A DNA stretch of 64,000 bases, taken from positions 124,001 through 188,000 of the forward strand of contig JADFUC010000954.1 in assembly GCA_019722365.1 (NCBI GenBank). The letters are read 5' to 3'. The position numbers and the translations under genes were made by a program. Shown one piece after another: positions 24,640 to 35,725 of the stretch. The notes below the pieces were generated by a model that did no database searches, was not told the DNA's origin, and saw only the letters and a list, made by a program, of their open reading frames with translations. The stretch comes from Lithospermum erythrorhizon. Lineage: Eukaryota > Streptophyta > Magnoliopsida > Boraginales > Boraginaceae. Within the stretch, counting starts at the first letter, position 1. Each line of letters opens with the position of its first letter.

Positions 24640-25070
24640 TAACCATCTTTACCAAATGTAACGTTCCGTAACCTTCCCATTCTTCTCCACCCCCGCCTAC
24701 ACGTCCCATTCTCCTTATGTGTCCCGGGATTCGATTTTGTCCCATCGCTTTCCCTTCATGCTTCACTTTATAACGGTTTTAATAATACTATTTATTATAT
24801 GGGCTATTTACTATTTGCGTATTTAATTCTTGTGACGAATTTATTAACAAGAATATATATTAAACAATATTAACCGATTATCGTATTAATATAAATTACG
24901 TAAATGAATTCTAATAAACCATCAACCCCTAATGTCGACGCCGGTAAGTCCAAAATATTAATTATCCAATAAATTAATATAGTAAACTTACATGCATTGA
25001 AAGTATAAATCGGACGCATAATCTAAATTGTTCAACTATATTTTACGAGATCGATTATCTCATATTTCCA
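24640..25070 (-). repeat. LTR-like repeat, copy B
   Basis: Contains ATTCGATTTTGTCCCATCGC, TTCCCTTCATGCTTCAC, TTATTATATGGGC, CCTAATGTCGACGCCGG and TTTTACGAGATCGATTATC, ending TCTCATATTTCCACC. Read on the minus strand it starts GGTGGAAATATGAGATAATC, close to the TGTTGGAAATATGAGATA start of the copia LTR at 14363. Copy C follows directly. Confidence 0.55.
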
Positions 25071-25079
25071 CCAAAACTC

Positions 25080-25493
25080 TCCTTATTCTTTATCCAATGA
25101 ACCTTTATCTCATCTTACTCATAACCCGCCCAATTGATCCATCCCATGCGCTGAATCGATTTTTCTATCCCGAACGTTTCCTTCATGCTTTACCTAAAAC
25201 CCGTAAGTTATAATACATTATTATTAGTTCGGGTTTACTATTTGTGCGTGGCTCTTAGACGGATCGACACAAGAGTAATACATTAACAATATTAACCGGC
25301 AATGGCCTTAATATATAGATTACTTGTTTATTCCTGCAGTTCATCGCGAATTCTAACGTCGACGCCAGAAATCCTAAATATTAATTGTTCAACAATTAAT
25401 ATATATTGAACTTATAATCTTGAATGTATAAAACGGTCGATCAACTCAAATTAACTAAGATTTTACGAGATCAATTATCTCATAGTTCAACCA
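25080..25493 (-). repeat. LTR-like repeat, copy C, tandem with copy B
   Basis: Same block order as copy B: AATCGATTTTTCTATCCCGA, CGTTTCCTTCATGC, TTAGTTCGGGTTTACTATTT, TCTAACGTCGACGCC, TTTTACGAGATCAATTATC, ending TCTCATAGTTCAACC. B and C are head-to-tail with almost no spacer, as expected from unequal recombination between LTRs or from nested insertion. Confidence 0.55.
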
Positions 25494-26580
25494 TGAGCTA
25501 CTGCTTACTTTACTATCTATCTTACTCCATTCGTTTTTCTCTCAAAAATGTATGTAATTGCTAGATTTAAAATTATTTTTTATTAAAGGATTAGTGAAAA
25601 GCTACATCAGATTGTAAAAAAACTACACGGAATGAAAGTTTTATACTGAATTGTAAAAAGCTATATAAAAAATGCAAACAATCAATTATTGGGAAAAGGT
25701 AATTTTTTTTATATGATCATGTATTTTGAGATTGATAAAATATATTTTAAATTTTTTGTTAGAGAATTCAAAATAATCTTTTGATAAAGGTTAAGTTTTC
25801 AAAAATTTAAAAAAATATCCCTATTTTAAAATTATTTAATTTAAAATCCACTTTACCAAAAATGACGTAATACCCCTTGTAAATAACTTGACAACTGAGC
25901 GATTAACATAATGGGCAATTTTGTAGGATTTTTTTGTTTCGATAGTTAAGCATTACAATAATTCTCACTCCCCGATTCGAACCTCTAACTTTACGAATGT
26001 GTCATACCAATCAAGGGATCACCCATTATCTCGGTTGATAGGTTTTTAAATGTTTGGTGGATAGGATAGAAAAATCGTACAAAAGAGTACAATGAAAATT
26101 AGAGAATTACTTGATGAGCAAATTATCTTTTACCGTTTTCATAACATTAGTTGGCAGATTATTTAGAAACCATTATTTTCCTCATTTGCCCTTTTCCTAC
26201 ATAAAACCGAAAACCACAAATTAAAACTTTTTAGTAAAATTTCATAAAAAAAATTAATTAAAATAAATAAACTCAAAACCTCAAAAATCATAAAAAACAA
26301 TTTGATTTTTCTTGCAAAACCTAAGACTTCTCAAAACTGGTACTTTTATTCTCTTTGATTTAATCTATTTAATTATTTTTTTGCATTATATTTCATTTTA
26401 GCTTGTTTTGAATTATTAATTTGCTTTGACTTTTTTAAGAATTTTAATTTAATTTATTGATGAAGTTTTTATTATTGCATTGATTAGTATTATTATATTT
26501 ATTAATGTTTACATGAAAAAATAAAAATATTATGTTTACATTATTTATTGTTTAGGCATGCGTGTGTGATTGTTATTTAT
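25494..26580. other. Gene-free stretch upstream of the Agenet gene
   Basis: AT-rich with no ORF of note. A GATTCGAACCTC word near 25975 recalls a tRNA T-arm, but no cloverleaf can be drawn. Confidence 0.45.
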
Positions 26581-26587
26581 TTCCTGC

Positions 26588-26593
26588 TATAAA
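26588..26593 (+). promoter_or_regulatory. Possible TATA box of the Agenet/ENT gene
   Basis: TATAAA in the context CTGCTATAAATG, about 450 bp upstream of the chosen start codon. The distance would require a long leader, probably with a 5' UTR intron ending at one of the AG sites at 27031-27035. Other TATA-like runs occur near 26715, so this is a weak call. Confidence 0.2.
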
Positions 26594-27041
26594 TGTTGAT
26601 CTTGATTATTAATTTTATTTATTATTTTTTTATGATTAATTTTGTTGATGATCAGTAAGTATATTTGAATAATTTAGTTAATATAAATATGTTATGTAGC
26701 TATTGAATTTTCCTCTATATATATTTCATATTTGTATAGCGGTGATAATTTTTTTGTCCAATAGAACAAAAGGTAGGTGTGTAGTTGATGTTGACAATGA
26801 TATGTTTTTTATTTGGTACTATGTTACTATGATAATGGAATGTCTATATTAAATTGAAATTTAGGTTTATGCGATATATCGATAACAAAAAAAAAGGAGT
26901 TCTTTTAGTATAATCGGTGAGATTTGAGTCTCGGAAGATGTTCTGTTGTTTTAGTATTTTAAGATGTGGTTTATGGTCTTGATTTGTTATTTTGGATTTT
27001 TTCTATTCATGTACTATATTTCGAGTTATAGAATAGTGATA

Positions 27042-28565
27042 ATGAGGTTCAAGAAAGGTACTATGGTGGAAGTGTTTTGCCAAACTGAAAATCCGGCAGG
27101 TTCGTGGCGTTGTGCTGAAATAGTAAGAGGGAACGGTCTCAATTTCGTTGTGAAACATTTTTCCGGAATGAAAAAGGAATCGATTGAAGAAAGAGTCCCC
27201 GGGAAGTTCGTTAGGCCTTCCCCTCCCAAGATGGAATTTTTAGAGAACTGGAGTTCTGGTGATGTTATTGAGGTTTTGCATAATTTTACGTGGAAGATGG
27301 CAACAGTATCCAAGGTTCTATCTAGAGGCAAGTTTCTGGTTAGACTGGTCGGATTCGTTGATGAATTTGAAGTCAACGAATCCGATATTCGATTGAGGCA
27401 ATCTTGGGTAAATGGTAATTGGATTGTGATTGGGAAGGTAATTAATTTTCTTCCATATTTAGCTCATAGTTACATGTATTCTTATTGAATTATTCTTCTG
27501 GAAAGTTCAACAGTTTAATTGAGATTCCCTTTTGTTGCATTTATTTAACAATACAATCCACTCAAGAATATGGCATAGATTTTTGTATACGATATCTGGA
27601 TCCGAAAGTTATCTGAGCTTCTATGCTTGGTTGATGATCTTTCAAGTTTTTCTTTCTTTTGTCAATTTAAGTTTCTTTTATCTCTTATGATTTTGTGATA
27701 ACAACTCATATAAATTTTCCGATTGCTATTGTAGAGTGGTATGAACAATGACAATAAGAGGAGCCAAAAGGAGTCATTGAAGCACAACCAGATGTTTGGG
27801 TCCCAAATTAGCAGACCAAGCTCGAAGCTTAATCTGCAACAGAAGCCTGGGCATGTTATGTACGAGAAGAACATCAATTTTCGAAGTTCCAGCAAACCTT
27901 CAACCAGAATTCTGAAGAGAAAGTCACCCAATTACCTCTACGAGGCAGAAGCACGTGGACAGAAACTCAGAGTAAATGAGAAAGAGAGTAGTTGTTATCC
28001 GGTTTATTTTGACAATGTTTCCCAATTGCCTGAGAAGGTAAAAGGTAATGCATTTGTTAGGGACGTTCTGGGTGAAAACATATTACCATTATTTCCCGAT
28101 GGCAGGATGAGAAATTTATCAGGTACCAATGAGGCAATAACAGAAAGAGACGGCCTTGGGTGCTCGCCTTCAGTAAGCTCAGGGCAGTATGATAATGATG
28201 ATCCTACATGCTCTTCTAGTTGTAGCAGCGTTTGTAGCAATGATCCCTTTAACTGGACTCGTACAGTTGATGTACATCCTGTTGAAAATGAGAAAGATTA
28301 TAGTAGTAATGCTGAATCTGTCTGTTGGTCATATAATGAGGAAATGAGCTCGTCTTTCAGGAAGGAGGAGATGGGTGCCGAAATCCATAGGTTAGAGTTG
28401 CATGCCTACCGTTGCATATTGGTGGCATTGCATGCATCAGGACCCCTTAGTTGGGAACAAGAATCATTGATGACAAACCTTCGTATTTCACTCCATATCT
28501 CGAATGATGAACACTTAATGGAGCTAAGGACTTTAATATCTAATTCTAGAAACAGTCCCTATTAG
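27042..28565 (+). CDS. Plant Tudor-like protein: tandem Agenet domains plus C-terminal ENT domain
   Basis: Two exons, 27042-27437 and 27735-28565, joined at a phase-0 GT-AG intron; predicted 408 residues. Exon 1 encodes two Agenet (Tudor-like) repeats, residues about 1-62 (start MRFKKGTMVEVFCQ, with GSWRCAEIV and KHF) and about 70-130 (WSSGDVIEVLHNFTWKMATV, then GKFLVRLVGF). Exon 2 has a long polar, Ser/Lys-rich linker and ends in an ENT helical domain, residues about 345-400 (EIHRLELHAYRCILVALHA). Agenet domains bind methylated histones or other chromatin partners, and ENT is the EMSY N-terminal fold, so a nuclear chromatin-reader role is likely. The order matches plant Tudor-like Agenet-ENT proteins such as Arabidopsis At2g25590 (from memory); EMSY-like proteins have ENT first. 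An upstream in-frame ATG at 26964 would add 26 hydrophobic residues and was rejected as leader sequence. Confidence 0.88.
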
Positions 28566-29080
28566 TTGACCGAAAACTAAATTGGTTTTCTAATCATTTC
28601 GACTACCTTTCTTGCTGTAATTAGAAGTGTCTGCATTTTGATCAATAATACGTGCTGATTGTACAATATGGGAATATTATCGACTACATCTTCTGTTTCA
28701 TTTTTGATTTTATAATAGTCGAGATTGATAATTGTAGAAAGAAACTTTTGGCAGCGGAAAAATTGAATACTGTGACATTTCTTGTCAATGTCATAATTTT
28801 TCTGATTTTCAAATTTCATCTGTCTTGAACGATGCTTAGAAATCAGGTCTAATGCGTGGTAAAACCATCTTTTTGCGGCATCTAATCTGTATCTGTTTCC
28901 GGTCATGCTTATTTCCTTGTAGCTGACAATTGTTTCAATCTGTTCTGTACATGAAAGGATTAAGTGTTATGAAGCTGAAGCTATGACTTCTATGATTTAT
29001 TATAACTAAATATGGCACCTCCATCGCAATCAGAAGCATCCATGTCAGTTTCTGTACAAGGAAATTGACGCTTCATCTAA
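28566..29080 (+). other. Probable 3' UTR and flank of the Agenet/ENT gene
   Basis: No coding continuation after the TAG stop. AATAA-type words occur near 28643, compatible with polyadenylation signals but not decisive. The minus-strand ORF at 28577-28906 has no recognisable domain. Confidence 0.35.
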
Positions 29081-29120
29081 AATTTTCAGGGCCCAACTGT
29101 GGATTCTCGTAGAGGATACT

Positions 29121-29205
29121 TCTGATACTTTCGAGGTGATGTTAGGTCTTTCATCCATCTTTTCTGATACTTTGAAGGTGGTGTTGGGTCTTACATCCAT
29201 CTTTT
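29121..29205. repeat. 42-bp tandem duplication
   Basis: Two adjacent 42-bp units starting TCTGATACTTT at 29121 and 29163. The length is a multiple of three, so the minus strand reads two 14-residue units (KMDVRPNTTFKVSE and KMDERPNITSKVSE). This is either an old coding repeat or chance. Confidence 0.6.
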
Positions 29206-29244
29206 GATTTAGACAACTTGGGGACATATAGTTTCAGTTCATAT

Positions 29245-29382
29245 GATACATGGTCCTGGTTGCACGATTCTTTACCTCACAGGTTGGAAAACAGATGCAC
29301 AAATTTGTTCTCGTGATTCTTCTTCTGCTGATGATACATGCTCTTGGTTGCATGATTCTATACCTTATAGGTTGGAAAACCA
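29245..29382. repeat. Duplicated 48-bp segment, 88-bp spacing
   Basis: GATACATGGTCCTGGTTGCA starts a 48-bp block at 29245, repeated with about seven substitutions from 29333 (GATACATGCTCTTGGTTGCA). On the plus strand the copies read DTWSWLHDSLPHRLEN and DTCSWLHDSIPYRLEN, in different frames. The changes leave a recognisable peptide, so this could be a decayed duplicated exon. No family recognised. Confidence 0.6.
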
Positions 29383-29963
29383 CCCTGCAACCATGGAAGA
29401 CAGTCTCACAAAGTTGTACTTGTGGTTCATCTTGGAAAGGTTTCATTTTTCCAGATTTAGTCTTTTTCTTCCTGTTTTATGTTGATTATTACTGAATTAT
29501 TTGATGTCGATTAGTTGACTTATTTCGTCTACTTCCATGGTCATGATATAAATTATGAACCTAATTGTTCTGTTTTATTGCCTCATTTTGGATGACTTAT
29601 TTGCAATTTTCGAACATCCACCAAGAAGTAATCAACCGTCCCAGATTCAGAGAAATCCATAGCTGAGGTTTATAAAATATTATAATAGATTATATGGAAT
29701 TAAGAGTTTAAGTACACTACATATGTTTATGTGTTGTGTATTTATTTAGAAATGTTGCTTATGTTTCTGATCCCAGCGGATTACAAAGTTAATTTTCCCA
29801 AGATACTTATTTATCCTCTTATAGTTTACAAATTGGAAGAGGGCCTCCATATATTCTTAGATGAAGTTGGGTTGATTCGAAAGGCTTATGACTTTAATGA
29901 TCCTCAATTATGAGCTTGGCAAGAAGTCACTAATTTTCGTTAACTGGGAACTAATTTTCGTTA

Positions 29964-30180
29964 CTCCCTTCCTCTTTACTTGTCTTTTTAGTTATTTACA
30001 TAGATTAAGAAAAATAAAAAGTAGTCAAAAACTACATTAAAAATGTAAAATGTCAATTAATTAATACTATATAATTGGTTGGTTGATAATTTAATAAGAA
30101 AAAGTAGTCAAAAAGTTCATTGAAAATGTAGAAATACAATTTTCTATGCTAGAAAGATAAGTAAAGAGGAATGGAGGGAG
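29964..30180. mobile_element. Stowaway-like MITE, well-preserved ends
   Basis: About 217 bp between TA dinucleotides (29962-29963 and 30181-30182). Left end CTCCCTTCCTCTTTACTTGT; right end reverse complement CTCCCTCCATTCCTCTTTAC, a good terminal inverted repeat allowing one short insertion. Internal AATTGGTTGGTTGATAATTT is shared, on the other strand, with the copies at 11647 and 19981. Confidence 0.75.
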
Positions 30181-30182
30181 TA

Positions 30183-32756
30183 TTAGTTTTTATTGCTGTT
30201 CCATTTCATTTTGGTTAATTGTGTGCAAAACAAACAATGGCTAGATATGTTTTCCCACTTAGTAGAACTGTTATTCATGATATTAGTACTCTTTAGATAT
30301 GTTCTCACAGTACTGATATGAGAACTTTGATTGCGTTGTTTCTATTGGCGTGAACTGAACAGTCAGAAATTTCTCTGAAGTTGCAAAGTTTAGGGTGGTC
30401 AATTTGACAGGTTTTGGTTTAAATCAGTCTCTCATTGTCACTCTTTCTTTCTTTTGTTTTCTTTTGATCAAGATTGAGATAGTGGACTGGTCTGTATGGT
30501 TCTATGCTGATACTGTTGGTGCTTGAAAACCCCAGTAATTGTTAAATGTGTTTTTTTATAGATAAAGATAACTCAAATCTTTTTAATTGTATGTGTTAGT
30601 TTCAAGGGTTATCTGTGCTGTTTTATGTAAAGCTAAAATCTGCGTTTCCGTTTCTGTTTGACATATGTCCTTTCCAAAATGTCCCACAACATACACTCAT
30701 ACCATTTAATGTTGATGCTAGATGCCATAGCTTCTGTTTTGGTTTACATAATCAGTTCCTAGTCAAAAGCAACCAGAAATTATTTCTTTAACAACTCTTG
30801 TAAATTGAACGAACCTCTTAATCCACTGTGATCGCAAAGAATGTCATGCCATGTTTTGTAGATAAACTCGAATATCGTTTTGCTCGTCTTTTTTTTTTAA
30901 TAGGGATCGCTCGTGTGAGATCTGGATACTGTAAACTTGATTAGTTTTATTAATTTGCTTCATTTCTTTCTTGGACATTTAATTTGTATGACTGATTTCT
31001 TCTATATTTTGGTTGCTGATGTAGAAGTAATTGGCCTGAGATGATTGGCTCCTTCTTGAGACTATCAAATCTAGATACCAGAAGGATTGTCAAACCATTG
31101 TTCTGCAGGATTTTTATAAAATGTCTGCAGTTTTTATTTGTCCACTGCTCAAGTTGCCCAGTCAAATGAGAATACACAGATTCTAAAGATCCGTTGTTCT
31201 GTCCATTTGCCAACATGTAATGGAAAGTAACCATTTGAGAATTCCATTCTCTTTTGTAGTGGTCATGTTGATTAGAATATTCACTTGATATACAAACAAA
31301 TTAGATCTAGTATTCATGATGATCATCAATTCCTTATTTCTTTATTTTGTGAATTCTAGGATCCACAATCCACAATACCTCATCTAGGTGGGTGTTATTT
31401 AGTTTCTCCCTTTATACTCCATCCTCGTGGCTGTCATATTTAAAATTCTAAATCTTCCATTCATTAAAATATTTGTCGATATATTTTTATTATCAAATAT
31501 TATATACATATATAAAAGTATTTAATATTTAAGTTTAAAATTTTAAAAATAAACCATCAAAATCTTTAGACATTAATGGCAAATCGGGATGCGATTACAA
31601 TTCATGTGTCAACAAGTCATACGCTTATCCGCTTGTTCAAAATATCGAAAATATTCTGTGCCGAATTTTACAACCAATCGAAATGGCATAAAGTCGATTT
31701 GCTTTTATCAAATACTCAATAGATATCGATTTGTCTGTCCACTGCCATCCCTAAACACACATATTAGTTGTTTCAAAATGTATACGCGAATCAGACGACT
31801 ACACAATTATTCATACATGTTAACCGTATTACAATATTAAAAAATAATTGGTATAAGAGATATTCTATTTTTTATGATATCTTATACCCCTCCATTCAAT
31901 AGTCGCGTAGCTGGATAGGTAATCAGAAAAAATTTATATTAAACATAATACATATGATTGACTACACGAATCGTGAACTTCTCCATATGAGATTCATACT
32001 TTGCGCATGCAACATTAAGGACATAACACCTGCTCATGTTGTCATGTCGATTAATCCAACTGACACGCAACTACTTCTACAACTTATAAAGAAACTAACT
32101 GTCATCATCCCACCATTCCAACAAAAATTACCCTCATGTCTTGCTTTCATCCAAAGTCATCCTCTGATAACCAAGAATTGCAATCGAAATTGTAAAAAAA
32201 GAGATGCCAGAATCTGTGTTGATACTTCAAGTGATTACAACTCATTTGGACTATCACAATGTACTATAAAGGAAGTAGAATAACTATAGATGGGAACCCT
32301 ATTTTTTTTTATCAAAAAGACTCCAATCTGTGTAGCAAAGGACACCTATTCAAGATCATAGGCCATCATCAGCAACTTCCTCTACTTGTGACTATAACAT
32401 GCATTCCATTTATTTTATTATCGATTGGTCAAGTTTGGTCCGTATATTTAACTGGGACAGATCAAACGAATTAAGACATTAGTTTGATGGGTTATGGAGC
32501 ACAATCATAAGTTTTGGTTTCCAAACTGCAATATGTTGTCTGCTGAACTTGTCTATATTTCAATTAGTACTTTTAATTCAATAGATCGTTGTAATATTAA
32601 TAAAGACTCAAACTTGGGGCAACATGATGTACTAAACTTCTTTGATCTAATTATCAAAAAATTCCAATTCGATTACTACTATACCACTAATTTAATTACT
32701 CATTTAGGTATAAAATTGATTGGTCAAATCTATGACATAATTTATCAATAAACGAC
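30183..32756. other. Gene-free stretch
   Basis: Several ORFs of 71-109 codons occur between 31589 and 32751 on the plus strand, in different frames and without recognisable domains or matching splice sites. I cannot support a gene. No transposon motif was identified. Confidence 0.4.
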
Positions 32757-33270
32757 AACTATTCAAATCATTTCCAAACTATTCAACTATTCAAACGTAT
32801 AACTTAATCAACTATTCAACTATTCAACTATACAACTATTCAACTATCAACATAATATAAACTATTCAAACTACAACTATTCAACTATTCAACAAAGGAA
32901 CTATTCAAACTATATTCAACTAATCAACTATTCAACGAAGTCTTAAATATTCAACTATATTCATATTCAACTATATTAAATATAATAGATAAACTATTCA
33001 AACAACAAAATTCAACTATTCAACTATATTTAAATATAATATAACCATTCAAACAACAACAATTCAACTGGTCAACTATTCAACTATTCAAACGACAATT
33101 CAACTATTCAAACTATTCAACTATTCAAATGACAACTATTCAACTATTCAAAAACAAGAACTATTCAACTATTAAACTCGAATATAATTAATTTCGAAAA
33201 ATTAACTACTCCGAATATAACTATTCAATTATTCAACTACTCCAATTAATTAATTTCATCAACTATTCAA
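32757..33270. repeat. Short-unit satellite, AACTATTC repeats
   Basis: About 500 bp dominated by the 8-bp unit AACTATTC, with interruptions such as AACGTATAAC, AACAAAGG and AATATAATATAA. Runs of three to four exact units alternate with damaged ones. The composition is strongly asymmetric, with almost no G on the plus strand. Confidence 0.8.
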
Positions 33271-34500
33271 TATTAGAATAAACTAATTCAAATAATAATC
33301 AAACAATAAACAAATCAACAACTAAACACTAAATAATAAAATTCGAACATAATCAAATAATCAAAACATAATCAAATAATAACAAAAATTATGTTATAAT
33401 AAATAATAAACTAAATTAAACATAATCAAATTACTCTGTAATCAAACGTAGGCGAGGGTGTTGTAGCCAAGCAATCAGAAAATGTCCGAAATAGTCAAAG
33501 TGGTAGCTGGGTTCGCCATTACTGGGAGGGAATTGAAATGACCGCAGGTTGGCTTTTCAGTGGGGTCAATTGAATAAGTATTTTGTGAATTACCACTGGT
33601 ATTATATATCCTTATTTGCACTATTTATTAATGGAGACGAAATTTAGCCTGCATATTTAAATTTTATAATTATTTTTTCCGCTTAATATATTAAAATAAC
33701 ATTCAGTCCTAGCTATAACAATTATAATAAAACATTTGGAGACTGTACGGAGTCGGCCCTATCTTTTATTTTATATTTTGATTTTCTTTAAAACTTTTTT
33801 TAAGACCCCGACGCCACTTTCTCCAAAACCGACTCATATAAAGTCTGGCTGACTATTCAGGCCAAGTGAAGGACCCCACCTGTGCCTCGACACTAAGTTT
33901 GGCTTCTGGATTTTGGTCCCAGCCTCTTTACCCCAGATTCTAGCAGCTGACGGTAGATAGTTCCATATGATATCCTCCATGTCCGTCTCCCATCGTTGAT
34001 AAATCCGAGAACCCTCAAACAATCACGTTCACCGCCCGCATCTGGTCATCTATCCGGACGCCATCATTAAAATAACATGGAAAAAGGTTTGCATTCTCAT
34101 ATCAAGAACTCAACTCTTCTTGACCCCCCATGAGCTTCGAGTGTATCTTTTCGCTTGAACACGGAATCGCTTTTTAGGTAACACCTTAACAATCGTTCAC
34201 TGTTGATACTTCCTCCTACCTATCATAATTAATATCCGCACAACCACTTCTAATTCTTCCCCTTTTTAGCGCCAGCCGATCCTAACACTTGAGCTAATTC
34301 TATTTTATAATAACAAGACAAATACGGCCAGCCTATCCTCGGCCATAAGAAAATCACCGCTTAACCCGAAAGTGGTATGTCTAAAGCGAGCCAGTGTTCA
34401 TCGATGTTCAATAAAGGTCCCTTTGAAGTATCGTTGGTACCTCAAAAAGAGATACAAGACAAAAAGAATAGGTTTATCCATCCTCGCAGAAAAAAACTTT
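33271..34500. other. Gene-free stretch, probable transposon debris
   Basis: After an A-rich run to 33430, base composition becomes more even and words typical of decayed coding sequence appear (33790-34400). A minus-strand ORF at 33834-34022 (EGSRIYQRWETDMEDIIWN) is not assignable. No domain recognised. Confidence 0.35.
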
Positions 34501-34504
34501 AACT

Positions 34505-34660
34505 ATTAGAGATAGACTATCGGGCATACCTCACCCAAGTATTATTAGGTTTATTTAATGTCTTCGAGTGCTACTCTACTTCCTCTGGCAATGTATTATC
34601 ATTGTAATTTATATTCAAGTCATTCAATATATTATTATTACTCTAGCATTCTTAATATGG
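34505..34660. repeat. Direct repeat, left copy
   Basis: Contains ACCCAAGTATTATTAGGTTTA, CTACTTCCTCT, CAAGTCATTCAATATATTATT and ACTCT. A matching copy lies at 35590-35725 in the same orientation, about 1.08 kb away. The pair may be LTR fragments of a short non-autonomous element or the result of a segmental duplication. Confidence 0.55.
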
Positions 34661-35244
34661 TATCCTGGTAGCTAAGATCCTCAGATTTTTCACGCTCAAG
34701 CGATTTAGTCAGAATGTGATACTCACCGCTGGATAAAAAATCTTGGCTTTCATTGTTTCGCTTTCGTCATATCATACGTTTATTTATCGCGACGCTGGTT
34801 CTGCTACACTATTTACAATTATGGTCTAGACTATATCAATAACCGACTAGCAATTTGAATTGGCCAAGATTTGATTTTAGAAGTGTTATTATTTCTACCA
34901 ATATCAAGCCAGCCTCCTTTGAGCATTTTTAAGGTTCGATTCTACCAAAGAGCTTTCATCTTAATTGGAATTCTATTTACAATCAATATTCAATAAAACA
35001 AAAAGTGAAAAACAATGAATAATAAATCGCCTGGCCACGATAATCGACATGCAAGCATGCTCGCAATACTGGCCTGCTGAGTTTAATTTCATTGATTTTA
35101 TTCAAAAATAATAAAACAACATAAAATTATTAAATTAATAATAATATTAAAAGATGGTGATATTTTTAATGTCAATTAATCAAATTTATCCTTTGTTTTC
35201 TGAAAGTGGGCGCCATGACAACCCAAGTTAATGTCTGTCTGTGT

Positions 35245-35385
35245 TTTAGGTTCGAAAAGAATGACGCTCCTAAGTGATACAATTTTTGGACAAGTGTCCC
35301 CTGCCTACTGTCCTTAATTTTGAAGTGGTTCAAAAGAAAGCGCTCCTCAGACAAGTTCAAAAAGAATGACGCTCCCTGACAAATT
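35245..35385. repeat. Three short repeats around GAATGACGCTCC
   Basis: GGTTCGAAAAGAATGACGCT at 35250, GGTTCAAAAGAAAGCGCTCC at about 35328 and GTTCAAAAAGAATGACGCTC at about 35356. They lie between the two ~130-bp direct repeats. Function unknown. Confidence 0.5.
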
Positions 35386-35589
35386 TTATTGATTCTTTCT
35401 TGTCTCGCCACCAACGCTTTTGGTGTTTTGGTTTTTGCCTGGTTCAAATTGACGATTCGGCTAGTTGACGGTGCGAGGACATATTTCGCTAACAAGCTTT
35501 CTTTCTATTATTATCATTATTATTGTTGTAAACTCATGGAAATTTTATCAAATTACCATGATTGGTGGAGGCGTTGAAAGATAGTATTA

Positions 35590-35725
35590 ATCAAGCATAG
35601 CCCACCCAAATATTATTAGGTTTAGTTTGAATGCCTCTGAGGCTACCTTTCTACTTCCTCTATAACAGACATTGTTTATTGTAATATATATCCAAGTCAT
35701 TCAATATATTATTACTCTGAAGATT
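35590..35725. repeat. Direct repeat, right copy
   Basis: Contains ACCCAAATATTATTAGGTTTA, CTACTTCCTCT, CAAGTCATTCAATATATTATT and ACTCT, matching the copy at 34505-34660 with a number of small differences. Confidence 0.55.

Noticed and set aside
25965..26040. tRNA-like GATTCGAACCTC
   Set aside because: Only a T-arm-like word. No acceptor stem, anticodon arm or D-arm can be paired around it on either strand.
26964..27041. Upstream start codon for the Agenet gene
   Set aside because: Adds a hydrophobic N-terminus not seen in the family, and AG sites just before 27042 suggest leader intron sequence.
31954..32751. Series of plus-strand ORFs (109, 71 and 85 codons)
   Set aside because: Different frames, no matching donor and acceptor sites and no family resemblance. 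Not enough for a gene.
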